Positions 47,223-56,390 of a stretch of DNA of 64,000 nt are shown here, piece after piece (the first letter of the stretch is position 1; each line of letters starts with the position of its first letter). The notes under the pieces were generated by a model. The model saw only the letters and a list, made by a program, of their open reading frames with translations. It had not been told where the DNA came from and did not search any database. The DNA is from Gemmatimonadaceae bacterium (lineage in GTDB: Bacteria; Gemmatimonadota; Gemmatimonadetes; Gemmatimonadales; Gemmatimonadaceae), in assembly GCA_025929535.1 (NCBI GenBank), contig JAICLZ010000005.1, forward strand, positions 1 through 64,000. The letters run 5' to 3'. A program made the translations under genes and the position numbers.

Positions 47223-47498
47223 ATGGCCATGACACCGGCGTACTGGAACATCGGAATGGTTTTGGTGGGCACGATCGCCGCGGCCTTCTGCTTCGCGCTC
47301 GGCATCATGAAGCAGCTGAGCAAGACCGGTAGCCGGGACCGCGTACTCGCCTCCTATGCATTCGGAGTCGCCTGCGTTCTGCTGGCAGTCACCGGCCTGA
47401 TCGCAGTCGGCCCTTGGCTGTCGTTTCTCGCTGCCTTCTTCATGATCGTTGGCGCATGGCGACTTCAGCGAGAGAGGGAAGCGAAAGCCAAGTCGTAG
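47223..47498 (+). CDS. Small membrane protein of unknown function
   Basis: The 91-residue protein has three hydrophobic segments (residues about 8-27, 44-60 and 63-80) and a basic, charged C-terminus. The start ATG 47223 lies 4 bases after the lipoprotein stop, so the two genes are probably translated from one message that ends at the terminator at 47530-47572. I recognise no family. Confidence 0.7.
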   Translation: MAMTPAYWNIGMVLVGTIAAAFCFALGIMKQLSKTGSRDRVLASYAFGVACVLLAVTGLIAVGPWLSFLAAFFMIVGAWRLQREREAKAKS

Positions 47499-47529
47499 CA
47501 GCGGCATCTCCAGGGGACGAGACCCTTCG

Positions 47530-47572
47530 ATCGGGCATCGCGGCGCACCAGCGCTCAGCGATGCCCGATTTT
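47530..47572 (+). terminator. Rho-independent terminator after the lipoprotein/membrane protein pair
   Basis: A perfect 11-bp stem (47531-47541 with 47558-47568) encloses a smaller GCGC-ACCA-GCGC hairpin and is followed by TTTT (47569-47572). This is one of the two clearest terminators in the window. Confidence 0.85.
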
Positions 47573-47617
47573 GGTTGCGGCCCTCCAGCCCGCGACAACC
47601 GCGCGAATAACGCCGAC

Positions 47618-47647
47618 TTGGCAGGAGATGCGCATTCTCGGCATATT
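47618..47647 (+). promoter_or_regulatory. Candidate promoter for the moaB-like/sigma54 activator pair
   Basis: TTGGCA (47618-47623), an 18-base spacer and CATATT (47642-47647) lie 9 bases before the ATG at 47657. The same stretch also has GG and GC separated by ten bases, as a sigma54 site would, but the flanking bases match poorly; the sigma70 reading is preferred. Confidence 0.35.
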
Positions 47648-47656
47648 GCGTTGACT

Positions 47657-48174
47657 ATGGGCGATCAGACGATGCGAATCGGAATTCTCACGGTGAGCGA
47701 CGCCGGCGCGCGTGGTGAGCGCGAGGATGGCTCGGGCAACGCGATCGCCGAGTGGGCGGCGCAGCGTGGCTACCCGGTGTCGGCGCGCGCGCTCGTGGCG
47801 GACGACGTTTCGGCCATCGTGGCGCAGCTCATCAGCTGGTGCGACGGTGATGCGGCCGATCTGGTGCTCACCACCGGCGGCACCGGCCTCGCCCCGCGCG
47901 ACCTCACCCCGGAGGCGACGCGCGTCGTGCTCGAGCGGGCGGCGCCGGGGATCGCGGAGCGGATACGCGTGTTGAGCGTGGACCGCTTTCCGCGCGCGGC
48001 GCTGTCGCGCGGGCTCGCGGGCGTGCGCGCGCGAACGCTCATCATCAACCTGCCGGGATCCACGAGTGGTGTGCGGGACGGGCTCGCGGCGCTCGAGTCC
48101 ATTATCGAGCACGCGGTGCGCATCACACGCGGCGTGGACACAAGCCACGGCGAGGCCGGCGACGTGCGCGCGCG

Positions 48175-48178
<4 letters not shown>
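47657..48178 (+). CDS. moaB: MoaB/MogA-like molybdopterin-binding protein
   Basis: MogA/MoaB proteins adenylylate molybdopterin before molybdenum insertion. The 173-residue protein has the family motifs ILTVSD, TTGGTGLAPRDLTPEAT and NLPGSTSGVRDGL. An in-frame ATG at 47672 is an alternative start. No other molybdenum cofactor gene is nearby, and its stop overlaps a sigma54 activator (ATGA), an unusual pairing that could mean this protein has a regulatory or moonlighting role. Confidence 0.9.
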
Positions 48179-49737
<1,559 letters not shown>

Positions 49738-49998
49738 TCGATTGTACATATCAAATGTTTGCGGGGCATTTCGTGTGTACGCTCGCCCGATAATTCAAGG
49801 TCTTTAAGGATTGAAATGCTTGCGTTTGCAAGGCTGTGCTTGAATATTCGGAGCGCGCCCTCTGTTCGAAACGGGGCACACGGCTCACTCGAGCCGGGCA
49901 TGTAGAAGACTGCCGCGAACGTCCCCGCCGGTTCACCATCCGATCGCAAGCCAAAAACCGTGGCCCTCACAGCACCGGGAAACCCGTTGTCGCATGCG
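49738..49998. other. 261-bp AT-richer intergenic region
   Basis: No confident gene. A 29-codon open frame at 49816-49905 begins with ATG five bases after AAGGA, but its composition is not convincing and it has no recognisable motif. The stretch probably holds the promoter of the next gene. The frame of that gene is open back to a GTG at 49960. Confidence 0.3.
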
Positions 49999-50724
49999 AT
50001 GTCGTCGCCGATAGCTGGAAGTGTGCTGCCGCTGGCCGAAGCGGAGCGCCAGCTCCGAACGCTGCCAGGCGTGCTCGACGTGCGGATCGTACCGAGCGAC
50101 ACTGGTGCGGTGAGCGAGGTCCACGTCGTGACGACGATGGAAGTGAACCCGAAGGCGACGGTGCGGAACGTCGAGACGATGCTCAAGGCGTCGCTCAAGA
50201 TGAGCGTGGATCATAGAAAAATTTCAGTGGCGACGAGTAACGAAAATCCGCGCGACCGCGAAGAGTCGCAACGAAATGTTCCAGCGGCACCCGTATCGGC
50301 GCCGGCAGTTGTAACACCGCCTGCCAGTGCGCCGTCGAAGAGTGCGCGACTGTATTTCGAGGATGTCGAAATACAGCGAAGTCGGGCCAAGGGCGTGACA
50401 GTTCGCGTGACTCTCAGAAAGGGGGATCAGTCTTTCGCTGGAGAATGCGAAGGCCACGAGAGTGCACGATCGCGCGCGGAGCTCGCGGCGAAGGGTGCGC
50501 TGCTGGCGATAGCGCAGATCGAGCGCGGTGCGAGCAGCTTCGTGGTCGAGGGATGCAAGGTGATCGAGGCGTTCGACCGGGAGTTCATGTTCGTGGGAAT
50601 CTCGGTACGCGTGGGACGTGAGAACGCGCTGCTCACGGGAAGCTGCGAGATCAAGGACAATCCGGAAACGGCGAGTGTGCTGGCCGTGCTGGATGCGACG
50701 AATAGATGGGTGAGTCGAGCGTAA
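49999..50724 (+). CDS. Conserved hypothetical two-domain protein
   Basis: The 241-residue cytosolic protein has an N-terminal domain (residues about 10-75; LRTLPGVLDVRIVPSDTG, then EVHVVTTMEVNPKATVRNVE, then DHRKISVA) of a kind I have seen in hypothetical proteins of several phyla. An Ala/Pro linker (about 85-115) and a C-terminal alpha/beta domain (about 120-241) that looks like the same element arranged again follow. No catalytic motif is visible. Starts at 49999 (ATG) or 49960 (GTG) are both possible. It marks the edge of the lower-GC island. Confidence 0.7.
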   Translation: MSSPIAGSVLPLAEAERQLRTLPGVLDVRIVPSDTGAVSEVHVVTTMEVNPKATVRNVETMLKASLKMSVDHRKISVATSNENPRDREESQRNVPAAPVSAPAVVTPPASAPSKSARLYFEDVEIQRSRAKGVTVRVTLRKGDQSFAGECEGHESARSRAELAAKGALLAIAQIERGASSFVVEGCKVIEAFDREFMFVGISVRVGRENALLTGSCEIKDNPETASVLAVLDATNRWVSRA

Positions 50725-50819
50725 TTCGAGAGGAGCCGAAAACGATTTCGGCGTGACACAAACAATCAGCTAATGGAGTAAGCGACACACACGAGTCCCC
50801 CCGTTCTCTGGTAAGCGGA

Positions 50820-50848
50820 GTTGAGCGGGCTAGACAGTTGTTGAGCGG
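50820..50848 (+). promoter_or_regulatory. Direct repeat GTTGAGCGG, 20-bp period
   Basis: GTTGAGCGG occurs at 50820-50828 and again at 50840-50848, so the copies lie on the same DNA face about two helical turns apart. A weaker related AAGCGGAG precedes them at 50813. They lie 65 bases upstream of the small open frame at 50914 and could bind an activator of the BTAD type, which recognises direct repeats. Confidence 0.35.
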
Positions 50849-50913
50849 AGCCGACCTTTGCGCGATATCCACTACGGAGTCGCGACTTTGTAATTCAAAG
50901 GGGGGTGACGCGA

Positions 50914-50997
50914 ATGTCAGCTCTAGGATTGGTTCTCAAAGTTATCCGTGTAATCACCGGCGGAATGGTTTCGGCTGAAGTCAAAGTTTGGGTCTAA
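50914..50997 (+). CDS. Possible 27-residue peptide with a Gly-Gly motif
   Basis: The short frame begins with ATG seven bases after a strong purine-rich ribosome binding site (AAAGGGGGG, 50898-50906) and ends with TAA at 50997, just before the HD-GYP gene. The peptide has a hydrophobic, basic first half (SALGLVLKVIRVITGG) and a ten-residue tail MVSAEVKVWV. The Gly-Gly after a helical leader recalls double-glycine export leaders, although the usual acidic residues of such leaders are missing. It could also be a leader peptide controlling the HD-GYP gene. Its expression is unproven. Confidence 0.4.
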   Translation: MSALGLVLKVIRVITGGMVSAEVKVWV

Positions 50998-51023
50998 GCC
51001 AGAAAACGGGGGACTTTACTGTT

Positions 51024-52358
51024 ATGCCGACACGTACTGCGTTGTATGTCGCCTTAGTAAGCGTCTGCGCCGTTCTCGCGAACGGCGCATTGTTTCTGCT
51101 CGCAAATGAGCCGCAGGGTGTCGAAGTTCGCGCTGCTGTTTGGATGGCTACTGTCGGTCTATTCGCTCACGTGGCAATGCATCGCCTACATCGCGGCAGC
51201 GCAGGATCCATCGCATTCATTCCGTGGTTAGCCGCTGCTAGCATCACACCCACGTGGGTCGCGGTCGCGGGTGCGGCGATATCAGTACTGGTCGCAGAAC
51301 TCGCAAAACGTCGTGAGCCAGTCAAGATTCTTTTTAACGTGATGCAGATTTCCCTCGCTATGGGAATCGCGACAATCGCCTTTAGGATTGTCGGTGGGAC
51401 GTCATTGCTCGCGCAGAATTCCTTACCGCTGTTGCAGGGTGCGCGAGAGAACGTGATTCCCATGATGACGCTTATCGCGACGTTCTTTGTCGTGAATGCG
51501 TTCCTTCTATCGGCAGTTATCGCAGTCAGTGAGGGCAGCGGCTTTTTTCATGTCTGGCGCCAGACCGTCAAGGCGAGCGTCTCATACGACCTGCTATCAG
51601 CTCCTGTCGTCTATTTGTTTGCCTGGGTATACGTAAGCGCGGGCATCACGGGAACGATTGCACTCTGCATTCCCGTCATCGGAGTTCGCCAGCTTTACAA
51701 GACAAACTCGGAGCTTGAACGCATCAATCAAGAATTACTCGAGCTGATGGTGAAGGCTATTGAGGCACGAGATCCATATACGTCGGGTCACTCACGCCGT
51801 GTTGCACACTACTCCCAGTTAATCGCACGAGCAATTGGCTTAAGTGGTCAGCAAGTTGAACGAGTGCGTATTGCCGCGCTTCTTCATGATGTCGGAAAGA
51901 TTCACGAGATCTATGCGCCACTTCTGCAAAAGCCGGAGAAACTAACGCCCGCAGAATGGGAGATCATGCAGGGGCACCCGATCAAGAGTGCAGAACTTGT
52001 GATGACCGTGTCCCATCTCGCCGATGTTGTTCTTCCAGTTCGTCACCATCATGAGAACTGGGACGGTAGTGGATACCCCGATGGTCTCACCGGCGAACAG
52101 ATTCCAATAGCTTCGCGAATCGTCTTGTTTGCCGATACCATCGATGCGATGACTACCGACCGACCATATCGAAAGGCATTGGGCGAAGCGCAGGTTCGCG
52201 CTGAGCTGATCAAGTATCGAGGAAAGCAATTCGATCCTTTCATTTGCGACAAGTTGCTTGCAAGCGCGATGTTTGGCCTCTTATTCGCGCCTGGCCAACG
52301 TGTTCCCACCCCTCCGAGTCACGCGGTCTCGCGGCCTCGCGCGTTAAGGGCCATATAG
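51024..52358 (+). CDS. Membrane HD-GYP domain protein (putative c-di-GMP phosphodiesterase)
   Basis: The 444-residue protein has about seven or eight membrane segments (residues about 8-235) and then a short helical linker (TNSELERINQELLELM). The HD-GYP domain follows: HSRRVAHYS, the metal pair in LLHDVGKIH, HHHENWDGSGYPDGLTGEQIP and the late FADTIDAMTTDRPY. All ligands look intact, so c-di-GMP or related dinucleotide hydrolysis is likely. ATG 51024 follows a GGGGG purine run; the frame is open to TTG 50988. Local GC (about 53% in a sampled line) is well below the rest of the window, suggesting transfer. Confidence 0.9.
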   Translation: MPTRTALYVALVSVCAVLANGALFLLANEPQGVEVRAAVWMATVGLFAHVAMHRLHRGSAGSIAFIPWLAAASITPTWVAVAGAAISVLVAELAKRREPVKILFNVMQISLAMGIATIAFRIVGGTSLLAQNSLPLLQGARENVIPMMTLIATFFVVNAFLLSAVIAVSEGSGFFHVWRQTVKASVSYDLLSAPVVYLFAWVYVSAGITGTIALCIPVIGVRQLYKTNSELERINQELLELMVKAIEARDPYTSGHSRRVAHYSQLIARAIGLSGQQVERVRIAALLHDVGKIHEIYAPLLQKPEKLTPAEWEIMQGHPIKSAELVMTVSHLADVVLPVRHHHENWDGSGYPDGLTGEQIPIASRIVLFADTIDAMTTDRPYRKALGEAQVRAELIKYRGKQFDPFICDKLLASAMFGLLFAPGQRVPTPPSHAVSRPRALRAI

Positions 52359-52560
52359 CCCATCGAGTCGAGCGCTCGTGTGGGGTTGTTGAGCACCTCG
52401 CCGCTGCAGCTTTGGGCTTCAGATCTGTCGCGATTTCCCGAACACACTTGAGCGAGTCGAGTAACGTTCTGGAGCGCAGCACATGACACTTTGGTTGTTC
52501 ACCAGCGTTGCTATCGCGAACCCTTCGCGAGCGGCTTTCGCGTCTTTCAGAGTGATCGAC
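52359..52560. other. 202-bp gap between convergent HD-GYP and BTAD-regulator genes
   Basis: No gene is seen. A hairpin TCGCGAA-CCC-TTCGCGA (52514-52530) lies 31 bases beyond the end of the minus-strand gene. It has no T-run on either side, so it is at best a weak shared terminator. Confidence 0.35.
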
Positions 52561-55500
52561 TCAGGATTTCATCATTATTAGCGTGTCTTCCTCGCCACGC
52601 TCACTGGCCATCCGACTCAATATCGCTGCTAACGGTATCGAGATAGCGCTGCGATCTCGGCGAAACGTGGATACGTAGTCTCTCGCCAGGCACTCGGCCT
52701 CAGTCCGACGACTCGCGGAGAGTAAGCCCAGTAGGATCGATTCCACCGTATAATCCTGCCAAGTCGCGACTTTCACTACATTGTACGCGTGCAAGAAAGT
52801 GCTCAGATGCGACTCAGAAAGCTGTTCCCCTTTCAATACGGCTAGTTGCGTCTGCAGGGACAAACCGCGAGCGAAACTTCTTGAGGAGTTTACTCTGGCG
52901 ACTGATGGTTGGCACCGAGACAACGATGTCTCAGCGTCATTGCTGTCTCCTTGACGAATAGCCAACTCCGCTAAGTAACTCCAGGTATTTACGTCTGATA
53001 CGGTGGTAACGCCCGGAGCGTACGAACCGCGCACACGTTGCAGCCAATCGCGCGCGGAGTCGTTGTCTCCGAGCTGCATTAGCGTTGAGGCCACCTCATT
53101 CGCACTCGACACTATTGCTGCGACGGCGCTCCCGCGGGCAGCAATTCGGTAAGACTCTTCCGCCACCTTTAAGGCATCGCGTGCGTCTCCGTGACAACGG
53201 TATACGTGAGCGATATGGCGGAGATATCGCACGGCGACCATGGGAGGACTTACTCGCCGCGCATAATCCTCCAATTCTTGGGCAAAAGGAACAGAAAGGT
53301 GACTTTCTCCGCTGCAACAATGGTACACCATTAAGAAGTAGAGACGTGAGTCACACTCAACGTCTCGCGACTCGAGGTAAGGTGCGATTCGCTCGAAGAT
53401 GCGCTGACCTAGAGCGATGTCACAGAGATTGTCCGCCGCAGTCAGGAGCCATTTGGCCGCTGAAACACGTTCGCCCGGCGATGCTATGTCTGATGAGAGA
53501 GCAGCGAGACAATCACTAACGAGCTCGGGTATCGAGTCCCCACTTGCCCATCTCGCATGAAGTGACATGACGCCGACTTCATCAAGTGGTGAAGGTGGCG
53601 GATAGATCGATTTGCGCAATTGAAGAAGTCCGTCAATGACTGCGACCGCACCGATCGAGTGTTCAGCGCGCATTAGCGCTCGGGCGCGCTCGGTACCGAT
53701 CGCGTACCTCTCAGACGGGATAAGTGTCAAACACTCAGCGCGTCCGAGAACTTCGGCTGCTTCCTCCGGCAGGCCCACATCCATCAGATAAGTTCCGCAG
53801 CGGCGAAGCATTTCGATCGCTCTTGGGGCATCCGCCGCCAGCAACCAATGTTCAGCGCTTTCCCAAATCAAGCTGACTGAGTGCGTGACATCGGCTTCGG
53901 ACTCCAGTTCGGCTGCAACGAAGCGATGCAATAGGGACTTCGCGGCTGTGCTCATCTGTGTAAGTACTACGGAGGAAAGAAGATCATGTCGACTCAGAGC
54001 TCGAGGGCCGTCGACGACTATCATCCCGCTCACGTCGAGTTCTGCCAAAGAACGCAGGACGGCCACGCGAGAGAGCCCAATACAAGATTCAATGCGCTCC
54101 ATCGTAGAGTGCTTTCCGAGAACGCAGCACACCTCTAGGAGCCCCCGCGCGTCCGCGCTCAGTAGCAATACTCGAGTTTGAAGAAGCCGCGCCAATGATT
54201 CAGGGGCGCGGAATCCGTGATGCTCCTTCTTCCCTTCTCTCAGGAGTTCAATCAAGTAATAGGGATTCCCGCCGGACGAGCCTATGCACCACGAAAGAAA
54301 TGTCTCCTCGTTAGACGGACCGCCGTTCGTTGCCAAGGAATGCGCGACGCGCGCACTTTCTTCTGTGCGAAGAGGGCGAAGCACCAGAGCAGTGATGCGC
54401 TCTCCTGAGGTAGCGGGCGTTCGCGAAGTTAGAAGGACCAGTACTCGACGCGAACTAATCCAATTCGATAGCTCTTCGAGCATGAGAACGGACTGCATGT
54501 CAAGCCACTGAATATCTTCAAGCTCAATCAAGCAACACCTCTCGCCTGCCACTGCGTCGAACAAGTCCACCAAAGCCAATCGCGCAGATTTGTAGGCGCC
54601 ATCGTCGTCCTGCGCTTGTTGCCTCTCCCGCACCTCTTTCGGATCATGCGCAGTCAGCCGCCGCAAGTACTTCATCGACTCCGGAGAGCACCCCAGCGCC
54701 CCCGGGAGCGCGAGTAGCTTCGGCACCATGTCCACGAACGCCGAGAGTGGTCGCCGCACGTCGTGCGATTGGCATCCCACGCGTACGATGTGCACGCGTT
54801 GCAGCGCGGCTACGCGCGTGAACTCCTGCACGAGCCTCGTCTTGCCAATGCCGGGCTCGCCCCAGATCACATACGCGCTTCCGTTTCCAGCCTGAGCTCG
54901 CGCCAGCGCGCCTGTGAGCTCCGACATCTCCTCCTCGCGTCCGACGAATGGAGCATCGCGAACGGGGAAGATGTTGTTTTGATATGCTTCGGAGATGCGG
55001 CGTCGCAATAAAACTGCGGGAAGCTTTATCTCGCTCGCATTCTCTCCGATGTCTTCGAGATAGCGATTGAGAATCGTCAGCGCCTTCGTCTTGCTGCCAC
55101 CCAGCGCTGCGGCTTCTGCCACGGTGAGCGTCGCTTCCTCATTGAGTGGATCCATCGTCAGGCACAGCGAGGCGAACTGCTCCGCTCCATTCCAATCGCT
55201 CACTCGCTTCTTCGCCTGCATGCCACTCACGAGCACCCTGGAAAGTGCCGAGTGCACCATGTCTCGCTGGCGCTCGACCCAACTCCCGAATTCATCTGAT
55301 AGCTGCGGGCGATACCCGGGCAGGAAGCTGCCGCCAATGTTCGATGCGAGCAGTTCCAGCGTCGCAGGCGACTGCGGCGCGAGTAGCTCAGCGAAATCGG
55401 TCGAACAGAATCGCGGGTCCAGGATGAGCGCCGCACGATCTGCCTTGATCAGGGCCCCCAGCGTTTTCAGACGGTAGAGTACCTGGCGCAAACCGTGTTG

Positions 55501-55725
55501 CGCCTGGGTCTCCGACACACCCGGCCAAAAGAAACGGGTCAGCTCATCCCGACCGACCGGTCGACCCGTTTCGATGATGAGGTACAGCGCGGTCGCGAAA
55601 ACCGTTTCTGCGGCAGGCGTGAGGCGAGCATCATCGACCTCGATGAGAGTCTGTCCCAGGCTCTTGAGCCGCAGCATACACTCCCGGTTTCGTCGCTGAG
55701 CGTGCCCCTCGCCAGCCTCTGACAT
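52561..55725 (-). CDS. Large BTAD-type regulator with STAND-like ATPase and TPR repeats
   Basis: The 1054-residue protein combines an N-terminal winged-helix region (residues about 18-110; FWPGVSETQAQHGLRQVLYRLK is typical of SARP/BTAD regulators), a BTAD helical domain (about 130-250), an AAA/STAND ATPase (about 270-560; FVGREEEM, Walker A GEPGIGKTRLV, Walker B-like CLIELEDIQWLD) and a long TPR-like helical region (about 620-1050). Such proteins are ATP-gated transcription regulators whose TPR part senses a ligand or partner. GC content and codon use differ from the flanks. An internal ATG at 55677 is an alternative start. Confidence 0.88.
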   Translation of the reverse strand: MSEAGEGHAQRRNRECMLRLKSLGQTLIEVDDARLTPAAETVFATALYLIIETGRPVGRDELTRFFWPGVSETQAQHGLRQVLYRLKTLGALIKADRAALILDPRFCSTDFAELLAPQSPATLELLASNIGGSFLPGYRPQLSDEFGSWVERQRDMVHSALSRVLVSGMQAKKRVSDWNGAEQFASLCLTMDPLNEEATLTVAEAAALGGSKTKALTILNRYLEDIGENASEIKLPAVLLRRRISEAYQNNIFPVRDAPFVGREEEMSELTGALARAQAGNGSAYVIWGEPGIGKTRLVQEFTRVAALQRVHIVRVGCQSHDVRRPLSAFVDMVPKLLALPGALGCSPESMKYLRRLTAHDPKEVRERQQAQDDDGAYKSARLALVDLFDAVAGERCCLIELEDIQWLDMQSVLMLEELSNWISSRRVLVLLTSRTPATSGERITALVLRPLRTEESARVAHSLATNGGPSNEETFLSWCIGSSGGNPYYLIELLREGKKEHHGFRAPESLARLLQTRVLLLSADARGLLEVCCVLGKHSTMERIESCIGLSRVAVLRSLAELDVSGMIVVDGPRALSRHDLLSSVVLTQMSTAAKSLLHRFVAAELESEADVTHSVSLIWESAEHWLLAADAPRAIEMLRRCGTYLMDVGLPEEAAEVLGRAECLTLIPSERYAIGTERARALMRAEHSIGAVAVIDGLLQLRKSIYPPPSPLDEVGVMSLHARWASGDSIPELVSDCLAALSSDIASPGERVSAAKWLLTAADNLCDIALGQRIFERIAPYLESRDVECDSRLYFLMVYHCCSGESHLSVPFAQELEDYARRVSPPMVAVRYLRHIAHVYRCHGDARDALKVAEESYRIAARGSAVAAIVSSANEVASTLMQLGDNDSARDWLQRVRGSYAPGVTTVSDVNTWSYLAELAIRQGDSNDAETSLSRCQPSVARVNSSRSFARGLSLQTQLAVLKGEQLSESHLSTFLHAYNVVKVATWQDYTVESILLGLLSASRRTEAECLARDYVSTFRRDRSAISIPLAAILSRMASERGEEDTLIMMKS

Positions 55726-55832
55726 GGCTAGGCGACAACGTCAGCGTTCCGTCATCAAGAATTCTTCGTGTCTACTCTATTCCTCGAGGGTTTGAACGTA
55801 AAGGGTGCTCTTCGCGCGCATTGCGGGAGCAA

Positions 55833-56336
55833 TCAGCCCGTACTTCCGATCCCACCCATCCGATCGGTGCTCACACCCACCGATCCGGCGTTCCACGCGA
55901 TCACCGCGTATCGCGCGATGATCACCTGCGCGATGCGCTCCCCGTGATCGATCACCACTCCGCGCGCCGAATCGTTCTTCAGCATCACCATCCACTCATC
56001 GGGATAATCCGCGTCGATCGTTCCCGGTCCATTCGGGATGATCAGCCCTTTCTTGAACGCTATCGAGCTGCGAATGCGCACCTGCGCCTCGTATCCATCC
56101 GGCAGCCGCGCCTTGAATCCCAGCGGCACCAGCGCGATCTCCCCCGGCTCGAGATGCAGCCGATGCGCCTCATCGCTCTGCCGCTCCCGCACCTTCAGCC
56201 CGTCCGATACTCGGACAACACGACCGATCAGGTACGCGCATACGTCGTAACCCGCCGCCTGGCGTGTGGTCCGAGCCGGAATTGGAACGTCCGGGAAGAG
56301 AGTCTCGTACGTAATCACGGGCGTATCGTCCGCCAT
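55833..56336 (-). CDS. dut: Deoxyuridine 5'-triphosphate nucleotidohydrolase (dUTPase)
   Basis: Dut hydrolyses dUTP to dUMP, keeping uracil out of DNA. The 167-residue trimeric-type enzyme has motif 1 AAGYDVCAY, motif 2 RSSIAFKKG, motif 3 NGPGTIDADYPDEW (catalytic Asp), motif 4 GERIAQVI and motif 5 RMGGIGSTG. It is somewhat longer than the usual 145-150 because of an insert between motifs 1 and 2. A purine-rich site (GGAGAAG) precedes ATG 56336. It is divergent from the kinase gene. Confidence 0.95.
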   Translation of the reverse strand: MADDTPVITYETLFPDVPIPARTTRQAAGYDVCAYLIGRVVRVSDGLKVRERQSDEAHRLHLEPGEIALVPLGFKARLPDGYEAQVRIRSSIAFKKGLIIPNGPGTIDADYPDEWMVMLKNDSARGVVIDHGERIAQVIIARYAVIAWNAGSVGVSTDRMGGIGSTG

Positions 56337-56340
56337 TCGC

Positions 56341-56347
56341 TATCTTC
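56341..56347 (+). promoter_or_regulatory. TATCTTC element upstream of the kinase gene
   Basis: TATCTTC lies about 44 bases before the kinase ATG at 56391 and directly after the divergent dut start. It is one of several copies of this string near gene starts. An ATG at 56351 opens only a six-codon frame. Confidence 0.25.
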
Positions 56348-56390
56348 TCCATGCGGCCCCTTCCGGCCTGAGCCCCTCGTACACCTGCAC

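Noticed and set aside
49816-49905. 29-codon open frame with AAGGA before it
   Set aside because: The composition is unremarkable, there is no recognisable motif and a poorer RBS than the peptide at 50914; not enough to call a gene.
52514-52530. Hairpin TCGCGAA-CCC-TTCGCGA as an intrinsic terminator
   Set aside because: There is no T-run on either strand and the stem has only seven pairs, so it is recorded only within the intergenic description.
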